A stretch of DNA of 64,000 bases. It comes from Sisyra terminalis (taxonomy: Eukaryota > Arthropoda > Insecta > Neuroptera > Sisyridae). Made by a program: the position numbers and the translations under genes. Shown one piece after another: positions 47,620 to 58,386 of the stretch (position 1 is the stretch's first letter; each line of letters begins with the position of its first letter). The stretch is from the NCBI GenBank assembly GCA_958496175.1, contig OY292278.1, positions 15,996,001 to 16,060,000 on the forward strand, read 5' to 3'. The notes under the pieces are model-generated. The model saw only the letters and a program-made list of their open reading frames with translations, searched no databases and had not been told where the DNA came from.

Positions 47620-48075
47620 TGTCAAAAAGCTCCGAGCTTTGTTTGTCGCATGCGTTTGTTATTTGTTCCAGCTAATAATTTGTTTTAACTAATTTGGAAA
47701 GCGTCACCATGACTGCGATGAATCGAATAGTTGCGACTATTACAAGAATGAGCTGAACTTATCGGTTTACGATGCGGGGGTGGGTGCGACACGACGAATA
47801 AATGATGGATCAATGGGGGGCGCAATGAGGGGCACAATGGTAACGCGGGTAAGGCCGCATCAATTATTCACCGGACAGCGTCAATGCTTTATTCGAATAA
47901 AAGCTCCCCGAAACGTTCATTTTCCGTTGGTTGACGATTGTCGAGCTTTCAATCGCAACAAGGTTTTCGATTGAAAATTCGGTTTCGTCGTCCTCGCATT
48001 GTTTTTGTTATTTAACGGTAACGGTTGTAGAGAGCGCGTGGATTAGTCAACTAGAGCTTTGAGCTTTCAGTATAG
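47620..48075. promoter_or_regulatory. GC-rich, CpG-containing island; possible promoter or conserved element
   Basis: About 450 bp stand out by composition and CpG content (GATGCGGGGGTGGGTGCGAC, GTAACGCGGGTAAGGCCGC, GAGAGCGCGTGG). It has only short frames (47780-47974, + strand, begins MGATRRINDGSMGG) without homology I know or a flanking splice pattern. It could be a 5' exon/promoter of a gene whose body is elsewhere, or a regulatory element. Confidence 0.35.
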
Positions 48076-48833
48076 CGCGTGCTTTCAACCATGCCCATCA
48101 TAATCCCCATATTTACCATGTAATACCACTGTATTTCTTTAAAATTTTCTTCATGGCGTTTGTTAAAATGAAATAAAAACATTGAAAACTTTTAATTTAA
48201 TATATAAAGAGTGTAATAGTTTAAGTTGTGTTTAAAAGTTGATGCCAAAAAGTCTACGAAAATAGTTTTACTTCAAAGAAGAGAGCTTTCGTTAAATAAC
48301 TATCGATGACTCAAAAAAGACATTGTATCGGTCATTTATGATGGGAATCTGTCTAGATACAGGTACGTTTTTTTTAAAAATTTAAAAAAAAACCTTATCT
48401 ATTAGGGTCACAATAACCTTTTATGATAAAAATAAAAATCTTTACCACAAAGCCTTTAAATAGTTATATTTATTTTAAGAAAATAATTCCTATTATAAAA
48501 ACACTCAAATTTAGAATAAATACGCTCTTAACATGCATAATTCTCACCCTGATTACAATAATACACAACAAATTCGTGTCAAAACCTATAATATATTCAT
48601 AATTGAAATTTCGCACGAAACATGATTCGATATTTTACTAGAAACAATAAAGATTATTAAAATGCGCAAATTAAAACCGTTGTTTTTAAATACGTCTTGG
48701 GGTTTTTACCAAAAAAAAAAAAAAAAAATGCAATGTATAATATTTACAATGCGTTAGTATTGTCTAAAGCTGTAAAGTAATCGATAATGGGTATGTCTGT
48801 TATTTATCGAAAAAAAATTATTACATGATGACA

Positions 48834-48874
48834 CGTCATCGTGCATTTACAATAATTTAAAAAGCACGATGACG
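48834..48874. repeat. Short perfect inverted repeat
   Basis: CGTCATCGTGC and GCACGATGACG, 11-bp perfect arms 19 bp apart, in a less AT-rich patch. Could be a structured or regulatory site. Confidence 0.6.
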
Positions 48875-49803
48875 ACTAGTCGCTAAATGGTGTTTTAATG
48901 AGGCCTGTTGATTGTGATGATCTTTAATGTTTGATGAAAACTTTGTTAAAATGTGATTTTTTTTGGGGTACACATGCTTTTTGTAAGGTTATTGTAATGG
49001 GGGTTAGTGAGGGTATGTTTAAAATTCTAGAACAGTCTTTGTTATCTTTGACATTGTAAAAAATCTAACATGTTTTAAATACCTTGAAAATCCGGTAAAT
49101 TGGGGCACTAGTATTATATAGCTTGCAGTAATTTGATTATTTATAAATTTATGAATTTAATTTTAACTCACTAGTAACTAAGCCTTTTTTGTTGATTTGA
49201 ATATTTCTATGAAAGTAAAGAGTTTGAGGACATCATAAAAAATAACTCATCCGAAATAATAAGCGACTTTTTTACTGCATCATAAGCCATGAATTTTTGA
49301 CTTAGTTCAACAAATTGTATAAATTAATTTGAGTTCATACATCAAAGGTTCAAATCTGTAGTCCTGGGAGATCGGGAAAAACGTGGCGACCTTCTTTAAG
49401 GGACAATTTACTATGGCTACTAAATTTTGCAATAAATAAAAGAGTTAGTTTTGCTTTTTTTCATCACTGATAATTCAAAAAATAAATGCAAACGTATTGC
49501 TACAAAAAATTTCTCCAGAACTTTTTCCACTTTGGCGCCTTTTGGATTAGTACAGATGACAAAGTACAGATGACCAAAAATTGTATAATTAAAATATAGT
49601 AGTTTGTCATGCAAGATTGCAGCTTTCTTATCTTTATTATATAAGCTAATTGCAATTTATTTTGCAAAAATAAAGCTTCATTTTTTGATTAATCCTTCCT
49701 TATAATTTCAAAGACGAAAAAAAAAATGTTTGAATATCCGTTAACCTCTTTAAAATCAAGCAAAAGATATTGATGGATTTTGATGAACTCTTAACGGAAG
49801 ATT

Positions 49804-49804
49804 A

Positions 49805-49835
<31 letters not shown>

Positions 49836-49885
49836 CAAAACCTTACTACAAAACCTTATTACAAAACCTTATTAACAAAACCTTA
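49804..49885 (+). repeat. (TA)n followed by ACAAAACCTTATT minisatellite
   Basis: A TA run of about 12 units is followed by four tandem copies of (A)CAAAACCTTA(T/C)T(A). Confidence 0.9.
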
Positions 49886-50038
49886 TTGAACTTGTATTTA
49901 AGCTGATGAAAATAATATTTTACAATTACAATTTAGCAATTAAAATGGTAACAATTAAAATTTACATTTGGTTATCAATATTCAACATATTATGACAAAA
50001 TTTTTTTGAGCTATTGTGTGGTAAATATTAGGGCTTAG

Positions 50039-51182
50039 TAAGAAGACAATTCAGGCTATTTAAGATCGTTTTTTTATTTAATATTTTTTTTAATATTCAA
50101 ATTAGCTACATTTGGTCACCTATCGTAACTTCATCAGTAGGGTGGTCCTTAATAGGGATGATTTAGAATTTCTTTGCTCCCAGAGGCTCCAATGCTTTCC
50201 AATTGATAAAAAAAAATTCCCTGAAAATTTGAGCCCTTAATATTAACTTTAAGATAGTCTGCTTTCCAACTTAAGTTTCTTATGAAAATAACGAGGGAAA
50301 AAATTAATTTTTTCTTTAAAATTCGATAACTCAGCGGCAAATAGATCAAAAGTTACTAATCTCCTCATGTTTATTGTAAATTTAATGCTTTACAAAAAAG
50401 AGCTCTTATGATTTTTCGCTAAATCTATTGGCTTAAGAGGTATTCGACCTCAAAGTTTAATCATTATGTAATTATTAATATTATTAACTGAAATTTTTAG
50501 GTAAATACTTATTTTTACGAAATTTGTCAAATCATCCTTAATTTGTACTTGTTCATTGTCATCAGATTCAATATTAGCTATGTAACTAACTCTGCCATCC
50601 GTTACTCAGTAAAAAATGCATTATATTTTTATTGACCATTAGTGCCGAATTCTTAAGCCAATAACTCTTAAGCCAATAGGTTTAGCGAAAAATCATAAGG
50701 TCTCTTTTTTGTAGAGCGTTAAATTTACAATAAACTTGACGAGATTAATTACTTTTGATTTATTTGTCGCTGAGTTATCGAATTTAAAGAACAAATTAAT
50801 TTTTTCCCACGTTATTTCCATAAGAAACTTAAGTTGGAAAGCGGACTATCTTAAAGTTAATATTAAGGGCTCAAATTATCAGGGATTTTTTTTTATCAAT
50901 TTGAAAGCATTGGAGCCCCTGGGAGCAAAGAAATTCAAAAACACCCCTATTAAGGACCACCCTATTCATCAGGCTTCTTGAAAACAAAAAAATATAATAT
51001 TTTCAATTTAAATTCAAAATATTATATTTTTTGTGATTCAAGAAGTCTAAAAAAGTTGCGATACATGATGAAACATAGCTAATTTGAATATTAAAAAAAA
51101 GATTAAATAATAAAAACCGATCTTAAACAAACTGAATTGTCTTCTTGTTTAATAAAAGCTGAGACCTGAATTTTATCATCTA
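50039..51182. mobile_element. Foldback element, copy 2, split by a palindromic element
   Basis: AGAAGACAATTCAGGCTATT.. with TATCGTAACTTCATCAG at left and GGCTTCTTGAAAAC.. through GATCTTAAACAAACTGAATT and GTCTTCTTG at right are the arms of the 24.75 kb foldback. They are separated at the TTCATCAG site by the element at 50138-50964. The hammerhead-like core is degenerate in this copy. The right edge ends in AAAAGCTGAGACCTGAATTT as in the other copies. Confidence 0.8.
50138..50964. mobile_element. Palindromic element, 827 bp, exact 8-bp target duplication (palindrome family, copy 4)
   Basis: Termini TAGGGTGGTCCTTAATAGGG and the complement CCTATTAAGGACCACCCTA; both flanks read TTCATCAG (50130-50137, 50965-50972). 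Arms of about 315 bp surround a spacer of about 200 bp. Shares TTTGAGCCCTTAATATTAA with copies 1 and 2, and TTTTTTGTAGAGCGTTAAAT with copies 1 and 3. The two ORFs at 50149-50349 and 50736-50981 are the mirror arms, not genes. Confidence 0.92.
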
Positions 51183-51189
51183 TTAGGTC

Positions 51190-51375
51190 TAAGTTAATTA
51201 GTGCTTGGGTAGTTGATTTAAGATTCCATCTATAGTGACATTTTTCTCAATATATATAAGTTTATTTAATTAATAACTGTAGAGAAATATAATTATTTAA
51301 TTTTGAAAGGCTCAATTATAAGTGGTACAAAGTTCACCGGGTCCAGTAGTTTTTGAAAAAAAATGATTCAGAATA
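51190..51375. other. Spacer without recognised feature
   Basis: AT-rich, between the foldback and the SINE. Confidence 0.4.
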
Positions 51376-51380
51376 ATTTC

Positions 51381-51540
51381 AAAGTCTAGTGGTACTCCAA
51401 AACTACTAGGTAGTGGGTTCAATCCTCGTATCGTTCAAAATTACAATATTTCTCGATAATGGAAATAACCCTCTTGACCCTAGAGTCGCTTAAAGACCTT
51501 AGTAGTTATAAAGCGATGGTAAACAATAATTAAAAAAAAT
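51381..51540 (+). repeat. tRNA-derived SINE, copy 3
   Basis: CTAGTGGTACTCCAAAACTA, box B GGTTCAATCC, then ATTTCTCGATAATGGAAATA, ACCCTAGAGTCGCTTAAAGA, CCTTAGTAGTTATAAAGCGA and an A-rich tail. Same order as the 34.1 kb copy; box A is partly lost. Confidence 0.7.
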
Positions 51541-51544
51541 AATT

Positions 51545-52295
51545 CCGTATATTGTGACTATAAATAAATGACTCCTCTGCGTAGTTTTGAATTATGATTA
51601 CCAACATTATTGATTTCAGTAGAAACAGAATCATAAATTAAAAAAAAAAATATTTGCGTGTTTTGTTAGCTCAAGAAATTAATGTTGCAACGAAAAATTA
51701 ATATAATTTCATTGTTGAGAAAATCCTTTGATGATTCAAGGACAAATTATATTCGTTTTTTTTGGCTAACTTTTGCTGATAAGTTATTAATCATTACAAG
51801 AACGGGGGAAAATTATAAAAACTCTAATAATACGAGCTTTCGCGAAACAAACTTTTATATCGTTTCACAGTATGATATGTCGATGACGGTAAAAATTATT
51901 TAATTAGCTTAACTTGAAAAATTATTATTTCTCGGAATTGTTTGTGGTTTGAAGCTTTTAAAAGCTCACAATAAAATTGTTTAATCGAATTGTTTGGTAG
52001 GTTTTCTTTTCATATATTATAAAATTCTTACTACAAAAGTGAGACAAAGTTAAAAGTCACCACAACATAAATTCAATAAATTTAACAGTTCCTAATTTTG
52101 AATGAAATTTTCGAAAGCTTTACACATTTCAGCGATGAATAGTTATCATTTGATTAATATAATTATACGGAAAAATTTTTTTCAATTTGATACTCAAAAT
52201 ATTTTACTAACGTTTAGGGTCCATTGAAATAAATACAATTTGTTGGAAACATAAATTAATCTGGGGTATTTCTTTCCAAGCTACGTAGATAAATG
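51545..52295. other. AT-rich non-coding
   Basis: Nothing recognised; the 73-codon frame at 51682-51903 has no motif. Confidence 0.35.
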
Positions 52296-52297
52296 AA

Positions 52298-52634
52298 CCA
52301 TTTATTTTGAAAGTGACATAAGTCGTTTCCTCCTACTATTTTTTAACTAATGAGAAGTTATAATTGTTTTGAAGGAAACACATAACCCGTTTATTTTGAA
52401 AGTGAGTTAAGTACATTTCAAGAACAATCCCTCTAGTGTTACCATTTTTAACCATAGCACATAAGATACTAAGGAGGAGGAGGGAATAATTGGCGTTTTT
52501 GTTAACAATAAAAATGAAATCAGTAATTTGTCAAAACTTAGCAGTTAAATAATTAACATACTTTGTTGCAATTATAAGAAGAATCCCATATAGACCGTCC
52601 TTTAAATGGACTTATGCCACTTTCAAAATAAACA
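52298..52634. mobile_element. MITE-like element with TTTATTTTGAAAGTG ends
   Basis: CATTTATTTTGAAAGTGACA, with TAAGTC, at 52299 and a second direct copy GTTTATTTTGAAAGTGAGTT at 52389 face the inverted GGACTTATGCCACTTTCAAA, then ATAAAC, at 52608-52633. Either of the two left copies may be the true end. Confidence 0.5.
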
Positions 52635-52650
52635 AATAAAATATTAAATA

Positions 52651-53210
52651 GATGATAAAATTCAGATCTCAGCTTTTATTTTTTTAAACAAGAAGACAAT
52701 TCAGGTTGTTTAAAATTGTTTTTTTTATTTAATATAGTTTATTATTCTATTAGCTACGTTTCGTTACATATCGTAACTTCTTTTACAAAATATGTCAATC
52801 ATACATAAATTTCAAAACTATAATAATATACATATAATATAGATAATATAAAATATTTGTAATAAAATAATAATAACTAACTCAAAATTTCAAAATATGA
52901 CAAATAATTTAAGAGATATTGTTATAAATAATTAAATATATAGTAATAAAATTAATAAAAAAATACCTTGATTCACAAAAATAAAATATTATCAATTTAA
53001 ATTCAATAAATAAATAAAAATTACAAAATTACAAACTCTACCTTTTTACAAAATATGTCTATTTTTAATTAAATATGACATATTTTGTAATTATTTAAAT
53101 TTTGTATAGAAGCCTGATTAAGTTACGATATGTAACGAAACGTAGCTAATTGAATAATAAAAATATTAAATAAAAAAACCGATCTTAAACAACCTGAATT
53201 GTCTTCTTAT
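52651..53210. mobile_element. Foldback element, copy 3, with enlarged centre
   Basis: Left: GATGATAAAATTCAGATCTC, AGCTTTTATTTTTTTAAAC, AAGAAGACAATTCAGGTTGT; right: GATCTTAAACAACCTGAATT, GTCTTCTTATTT. The orientation of the GATCTCAGCTTTTATT tail is inverted relative to 24.75 kb. The centre (about 52785-53090) is replaced by a very AT-rich stretch with ACAAAATATGTC repeats in both orientations. The right arm keeps the hammerhead-like motif with CTGATTA in place of CTGATGA. Confidence 0.75.
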
Positions 53211-53214
53211 TTAA

Positions 53215-54410
53215 AATATTAAATAAATAATTGGGACAAATTTTAAAGTTCAAATGAATAACAGCATAATATGGTCTAGATTCAAAATCAAAAGCCATCG
53301 CATGGGCTGTACACACAATCTGGAAAATAGAGTTAGACCATTTTTAAAATAAATGGCTCAAATCTAAGGTCCATAATGTTTCATTGTTATGGGATCTTTA
53401 GATTATTGAAGTAAACTTTATACTATCGGAAAACAAAATTTGATATTTCGAAATTAAATATTGGTCTTCAATGTTTCCCACATAGATAGAACTAATGCAT
53501 TGATTATTACCTACTTATCATTACCTGTTTTTAAAAGACGAATCAACAAATTTTTAAGACCCCTTACGTAAAGTTAAATTACTTTAATAATGTTATTGCC
53601 TATTTTTCTCACAAGAAAATTATAATATTTTACGGGTTGGACCAAATGGATTGAATGTATTAAATAGATTACATATATAAAAGATGTCCTTCTCGATAAC
53701 ACATATTTGTATTTAACAACTTTCCAATAAAAATGATTTTATATTCAATCAAAATATAACTATTATTTCATTCCATGTAATTAAATGAAATTGCGAATTT
53801 ATTATTTATAACAAAATATGTTTTTTCCAACGAAATAGTTGTAAAGTGAACGACCTAACCAATACATTTTTTTTCTCAAACTCCAAAATTTCCACCCATT
53901 CCTCTAAAAAATATCCAAAACACACCCATTAACATGTGTGTCGTCTTAAAAATAATAGATTGCGTGTGTTTTGTGTTCTCATTATCGTGTACTTATGCGT
54001 ATTATTCGTTATTTTACGTAAAAATTTTTTCGAACAAATCTATGATTACCTTATTAAATAAATAGATAATTAATGGTTACATGTACTGTATAGTACATAT
54101 TGTCTTCAGAAATTTTAACTAAAAGAGAGAAAAAAAAAAACGAAATCGAGTGGCCGCCTCTTGAAATTAATTATTTATCAAGTAATATTAAATTGAATGG
54201 TGAATTATTCAAATACACTATTGGAACAGAATGAATATTTTATTCTTGGTTTTTGTAAAACTTTTTTGAATTTGAAAAACTTATGTTTAATTTTTAATAA
54301 AATCCTTTGATCTCAAGAAAAAGTAGGTAATATAATTTGACCAAAAAAATAAAACATGTTTGTTTTATTTGTTTCATTTATTTTCAAAACAAACTATTTT
54401 TTTTTTGATA
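53215..54410. other. AT-rich non-coding
   Basis: Nothing recognised. Confidence 0.4.
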
Positions 54411-54421
54411 TTCAAAAATTT

Positions 54422-54847
54422 GGTATAAGCTTGGATCAGGAACGTCGAAATTTGAGAATTGTTTTGAATGGTTTCGATATTATTCCTGTACGTATTGATC
54501 ACTCGAATGCAATTTGTACGTAAATTTTGACATATCAGAAAAAAATTAGTGATTGTTATTTTCAAATATGTATTAATATTGTATTATGCAAAATTAAATT
54601 TTCTAAATAAAGTCTACTTTGGGCAAGTCCACTTCAGCACACCCACAATTTAGCAACGTTGCATTTTCGACTTTGTTTTAATTTAATTCGCGATTAAATC
54701 GGTCCATAATAAAAATAACCGTCGCTTCTTCATTTCTGACTTGTCAAAGTTTACGTACAAATTGCATTCGAGTGAACAATACGTACCCATTCGGAATAGT
54801 TATCTACAGTTCAGAATATCTCGACGTTCCTGATCCAAGCTTATACC
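54422..54847. mobile_element. hAT-type MITE copy B (426 bp), exact 8-bp target duplication
   Basis: Termini GGTATAAGCTTGGATCAGGA and the complement TCCTGATCCAAGCTTATACC; flanks AAAAATTT at 54414-54421 and 54848-54855. More complete than copy A at 14.34 kb (it keeps ACGTCGA at both ends). The middle again holds GGGCAAGTCCACTTCAGC and CACACCCACAATTTAGCAAC. The 54374-54565 minus frame is incidental. Confidence 0.92.
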
Positions 54848-54961
54848 AAAAATTTATTTAAAAATTTGGAATAGATAGGAATATTTACTTGGAAAAAAAG
54901 TTATATACAAATTCAAAAGTGAAGCTAATCAACTTTCAAAAGTACTTTCAATAAAATTGGA

Positions 54962-55072
54962 AATATAAAGGAACAATCAGGATGTAGTAGACCAAACAAT
55001 TTAGCAGTGTTAAAATGTGTAAAACACTACTTAATTGTTTGGTCTACTACATCCTGATTGATCCTTTATATT
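54962..55072. repeat. Near-perfect 111-bp hairpin
   Basis: Arms of about 50 bp: AATATAAAGGAACAATCAGG, ATGTAGTAGACCAAACAATT at left; AATTGTTTGGTCTACTACAT, CCTGATTGATCCTTTATATT at right; three mismatches and an 11-base loop. Either a tiny foldback MITE or a small-RNA precursor-like structure. Confidence 0.85.
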
Positions 55073-55369
55073 ACATATCAATTAAGACCTTAAATAATGG
55101 AAAAAAATTGAAATGAAATAAACACTCTAATAGAAGGAATAGTCTATCGAAAAAAACTAACTTTATCATAACGTTAACTTTGAAAATATTGATATATAAA
55201 ATCAGCCTAAGCCTTTGGGCGTAGAGACGAGAATTTTTGAGAAGTTTTTCCTTATACGATAAGAATAGATTTTCGAATAAGATCATTACCAGTTCGCAAA
55301 TCCTTCGATGGGGTGCTAACTTTTCATTGGTAAGAATGGGTTTTCAAAAATCTTTCCACTAAAATAATG

Positions 55370-55550
55370 AAAAGAGATTACGAAGTTTGAATCAACAATC
55401 AAAATTCTAATCAATCAAAAAATCAATAATCATAGTGCCGTTAAACACGAAACATTAAACGATTTTAAAATTTAATTTTATTTTCGATTTGAATTTGATT
55501 GTTTGAATTTGAAAAAGGAATAAAAAAGTCGCTACAAAAGGAAAAAAAAT
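55370..55550 (+). repeat. Interspersed repeat, copy B (3' part)
   Basis: AATCATAGTGCCGTTAAACA, then CGAAACATTAAACGA, TTTCGATTTGAATTTGATTG corresponds block by block to 27088-27170 (AATCAAAGTGCTGTTAAATA.. TTCGATTTGAATTTGTCTG). Upstream parts are missing. Confidence 0.5.
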
Positions 55551-55554
55551 GCTG

Positions 55555-57760
55555 ATATCACTTTGTTGATGTCCGAAGTATAAGAATTATAAATTTGTGG
55601 ATATTTTGATGCATAAGTATAATTATATAGGCTATCCTGTGGATTTCCTTATAACACTTAATTCATTTGATCTTTTGTCTTATACTCTTATGCCGAAAGT
55701 GGGCGCTACGGTGAAATCTTAATCCGCCAAGGAAATCCGCAATGAAACCAAATTACGCGTTTAATAAAGAGGTATTGTAAATTAACAATTCTTTACATTA
55801 AAATACTTTAATTGAGTAATTCCAGATGTACTGCATCTAAAACTACAAAATTACGTTAACTATTAGCTACAATAAGTGCAACAACAGAAAAAGCATAAAA
55901 ATATTATGGAACTTTGGCTCTATAAAAGGAAGAAAAAAAATGTTTAAAAATGCGATTTACTCTTCCAACCTAGTTCCTAATTATTAAAAGAAATAATCCA
56001 TAAATACTTAAGGTCAAGATTTTGTAATTCATCCACCGAAGCGAGTGAGTAGCGACTATTTGATACAATTGGTTTAAAAATATAGTAACTTGATAAATTT
56101 TATTGAAATAATTCAAAAAACTATCGTTTCATTTAAGTTAACAGATGTTTATAAATGTTACTCTTAAGACTCGTGAAAATTTCAACGACTGAAGTTAAAT
56201 TAAATTTTTATACGAATAGACATTCAAACTATTATTTTACAATGGAAAAACCAAAACTGTACAATGGTTAAAACTTGTTTTCTATTCATAAATGAAAAGT
56301 TCTCTTTTAACTGGTTCCATTAGCTTGAGGCGTCTTGGATGTCAAACACGTATTGGTCGAAGGTATCCAGGAATGCCCTATGCAAGAATGCAATTTAAGA
56401 AAGAAAAGATCTCAGACCATCATCATCCACGATTAGAACATTTAGGGTCTCTAAAAAGATTGAAAATTGATATATAACTGAGATACTTTTACTTCAATTT
56501 TTATTTTATATCATTAATTATATTACATTTCTTATATATGGAAGTTAGCAATATATTCCGAAGGAAACAACTAGCCTGAACTGGGGATTTCAGAATGGTT
56601 AAGCGATTTTGGCGACACCAATATAGGCAGATTATTATATCAAATACCAGCTGTATCTGAAAATTTATGTCATATACAAAGGTTTCACTCGAAGACTTGA
56701 TAAAATAGACTAATAGAAAAAGGCCCGAAGGTTGAGATTTATAAGACCTACTTTTTCAAGTTTCACTGCACTAAAAGGAAATTTGTAGGACTATTGTAAA
56801 GTTCATACAGCTTTAAAAAAACTCTTTTTACTTTGGTACCCAATAAGCATCGAAAAAAAGTACCCTCAAGAAAATATTAAGAAAGTTAGGCATTTAAGGA
56901 TGAGGGTTGATCAAAATTACGTTATTTACTCAGAATTTTACCCTAAAATAGCGGCATTGGCTTCATGTAACTTAAGAATGACTCCTTGATGAGGAAAAAG
57001 CATGACCTCCGGTTTATACGTTAATGGTTTCGGGTTGAAATTCTCAAATTTACGAGGACCTCCAATTTCCAAAGTTTGATCATAGTTTAAGATAGTTTAG
57101 ATCTACAGATTGATTATTATCATTGATTGAAGATGACTTTATTTTCATTAATTTTATTTGTTGTTATTACAGAAAAAAATATTAACATTCCGATTAAAAA
57201 GCCAAGATGGAATAAATATTTGTAAAGGTTTCACCTATCCAAAAGTACCTATACTGTTCGCAAGTGTCAACCAATTTAAATACTATTAAGTGTTTAAGGT
57301 TTAAATATAAATTTTAAATGTTTTATGAAAATTTTATTAGAAAAATATTATACAGAAATTTGTTCGCAACAGAATAATTAAATTAGAAATTTTGAATTGT
57401 TTTTTTAAGGTTTAATGAAATGTTAAACTATATGAACGTTGAGGGATTGATTTACAAAATTTAATTAATTCAAAAGAATTCTTATTTATTTAATGACAAT
57501 TAACTGATAGTTTCGTACTGTTTGTTGCAATTACACAAATTATTTCATTAAAAATGGCTTTCAATCGATATTTCCATAAACTAACAATTACGATGATTGG
57601 ACGTTGATTGAAATATTGATAATGCAAAACTTAAACAAAAAACAATAAATATTAATTATAACAACATTAAATCTAATTAAAAATGCACCACTAAAAAGTT
57701 TTCCTGTTACAATATGTATATAATTAGGTAATCAACTTTAAGACGATATATTTTTTTCTT
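55555..57760. other. Intergenic or intron of the adenylate-kinase-like gene
   Basis: No exon could be supported. A small frame at 56292-56477 (MKSSLLTGSISLRRLGCQTR..) is somewhat GC-richer but has no motif and no convincing splice sites. Because the exon at 57768 starts with an acceptor in phase, at least part of this stretch must be its upstream intron. Confidence 0.4.
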
Positions 57761-57767
57761 GTTTTAG

Positions 57768-57941
57768 ACCAAAATAATGGATCTCAAGTTTCGGAGAGTC
57801 CGCAGGATCGGTCCTCCTGGAACCCGAATAATCCACAGGAAGCACGTTTCACGAGTACGCCTCCAGAGGGACAGTTCCCCATGCATAATGGAGGAACTGT
57901 ACAGTTTGAAATACCAAAAGTGCCCGTTATATTTGTTTTGG
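57768..57941 (+). CDS. Adenylate-kinase-like (NMP kinase) P-loop protein, exon with linker and first strand
   Basis: After the acceptor TTGTTTTAG the frame starting at 57770 gives QNNGSQVSESPQDRSSWNPN, then a Pro/Gly-rich linker, TVQFEIPKVPVIFVLG, and stops at a perfect donor G|GTAAGT (57941/57942). VPVIFVLG is the first beta strand that leads into the P-loop; the glycine codon is split (phase 1) and completed in the next exon, which begins with the P-loop. The unstructured linker shows that the kinase domain is preceded by other sequence encoded further upstream. The protein would bind ATP and move phosphate to a nucleoside monophosphate, probably cytosolic. The frame starting at the internal ATG 57777 is out of register and is not used. 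Which adenylate kinase paralogue this is cannot be said. Confidence 0.85.
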
Positions 57942-58010
57942 GTAAGTAATCGTATAAGTTTTGCTTATCTGATATTTCATTTTTTTGTGTTTTTTTTTTT
58001 TGGAATTTAG

Positions 58011-58121
58011 GAGGTCCAGGTAGTGGCAAGGTGACACATTGTGATAATTTAATGCAAGAAAAACGTGGCGTTGTTCACATAAACATGACCGATTTATTAC
58101 AACAATATGCTATCGGAAATG
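58011..58121 (+). CDS. Adenylate-kinase-like protein, P-loop exon
   Basis: A 69-bp intron with a T-rich tract and TTTAG acceptor separates it from the previous exon. Joined in phase 1 it reads GGPGSGKVTHCDNLMQEKRG, VVHINMTDLLQQYAIGN, ending at the donor G|GTGAGT. GGPGSGK is the Walker A motif that binds the ATP phosphates; the downstream H-I-N-M-T-D-L-L segment corresponds to the adenylate-kinase block H-x-S-x-G-D-L-L/R that starts the NMP-binding region. Here the usual S-x-G/T-G-D is replaced by N-M-T-D, a deviation seen in divergent adenylate-kinase-like proteins, so catalytic strength is uncertain. The exon end splits an Asp/Glu/Ala/Gly/Val codon (G..). Confidence 0.9.
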
Positions 58122-58386
58122 GTGAGTATTTTATGAAATTATTTTGCAAAAATTGGAATCGATACTTTCTAATAAAAAAAGATACTATTAAAACGTTATA
58201 ATTGATTGAAAATTAATCGCTTTAATGTGCTATCGCAAAAAGTATATCAAAAGACTTATAAAATATTGATTTTTCTAGCCACTTCTTTTAGAAGTGATGA
58301 ATAGTGTACATTTTCAATTTATTTTGATAATAAGTTATTTGTAAGGTACTCAAAATAATTTGTTCTTTTATTTGCCAAAATATTAG

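Larger units (their letters stand above)
48080..50035. other. AT-rich non-coding, with a short hairpin and simple repeats
   Basis: Apart from the hairpin at 48834-48874 and the simple repeats at 49804-49885, nothing is recognised. Confidence 0.4.

Noticed and set aside
50149..50981. Two frames on opposite strands with similar peptides (NLSWKADYLKVNIKGSN)
   Set aside because: The similarity is the mirror symmetry of the 827-bp palindrome, not a duplicated gene.
57784..58029. 81-codon minus frame and 77-codon + frame over the kinase exons
   Set aside because: Both run across the intron and are out of register with the P-loop reading frame.
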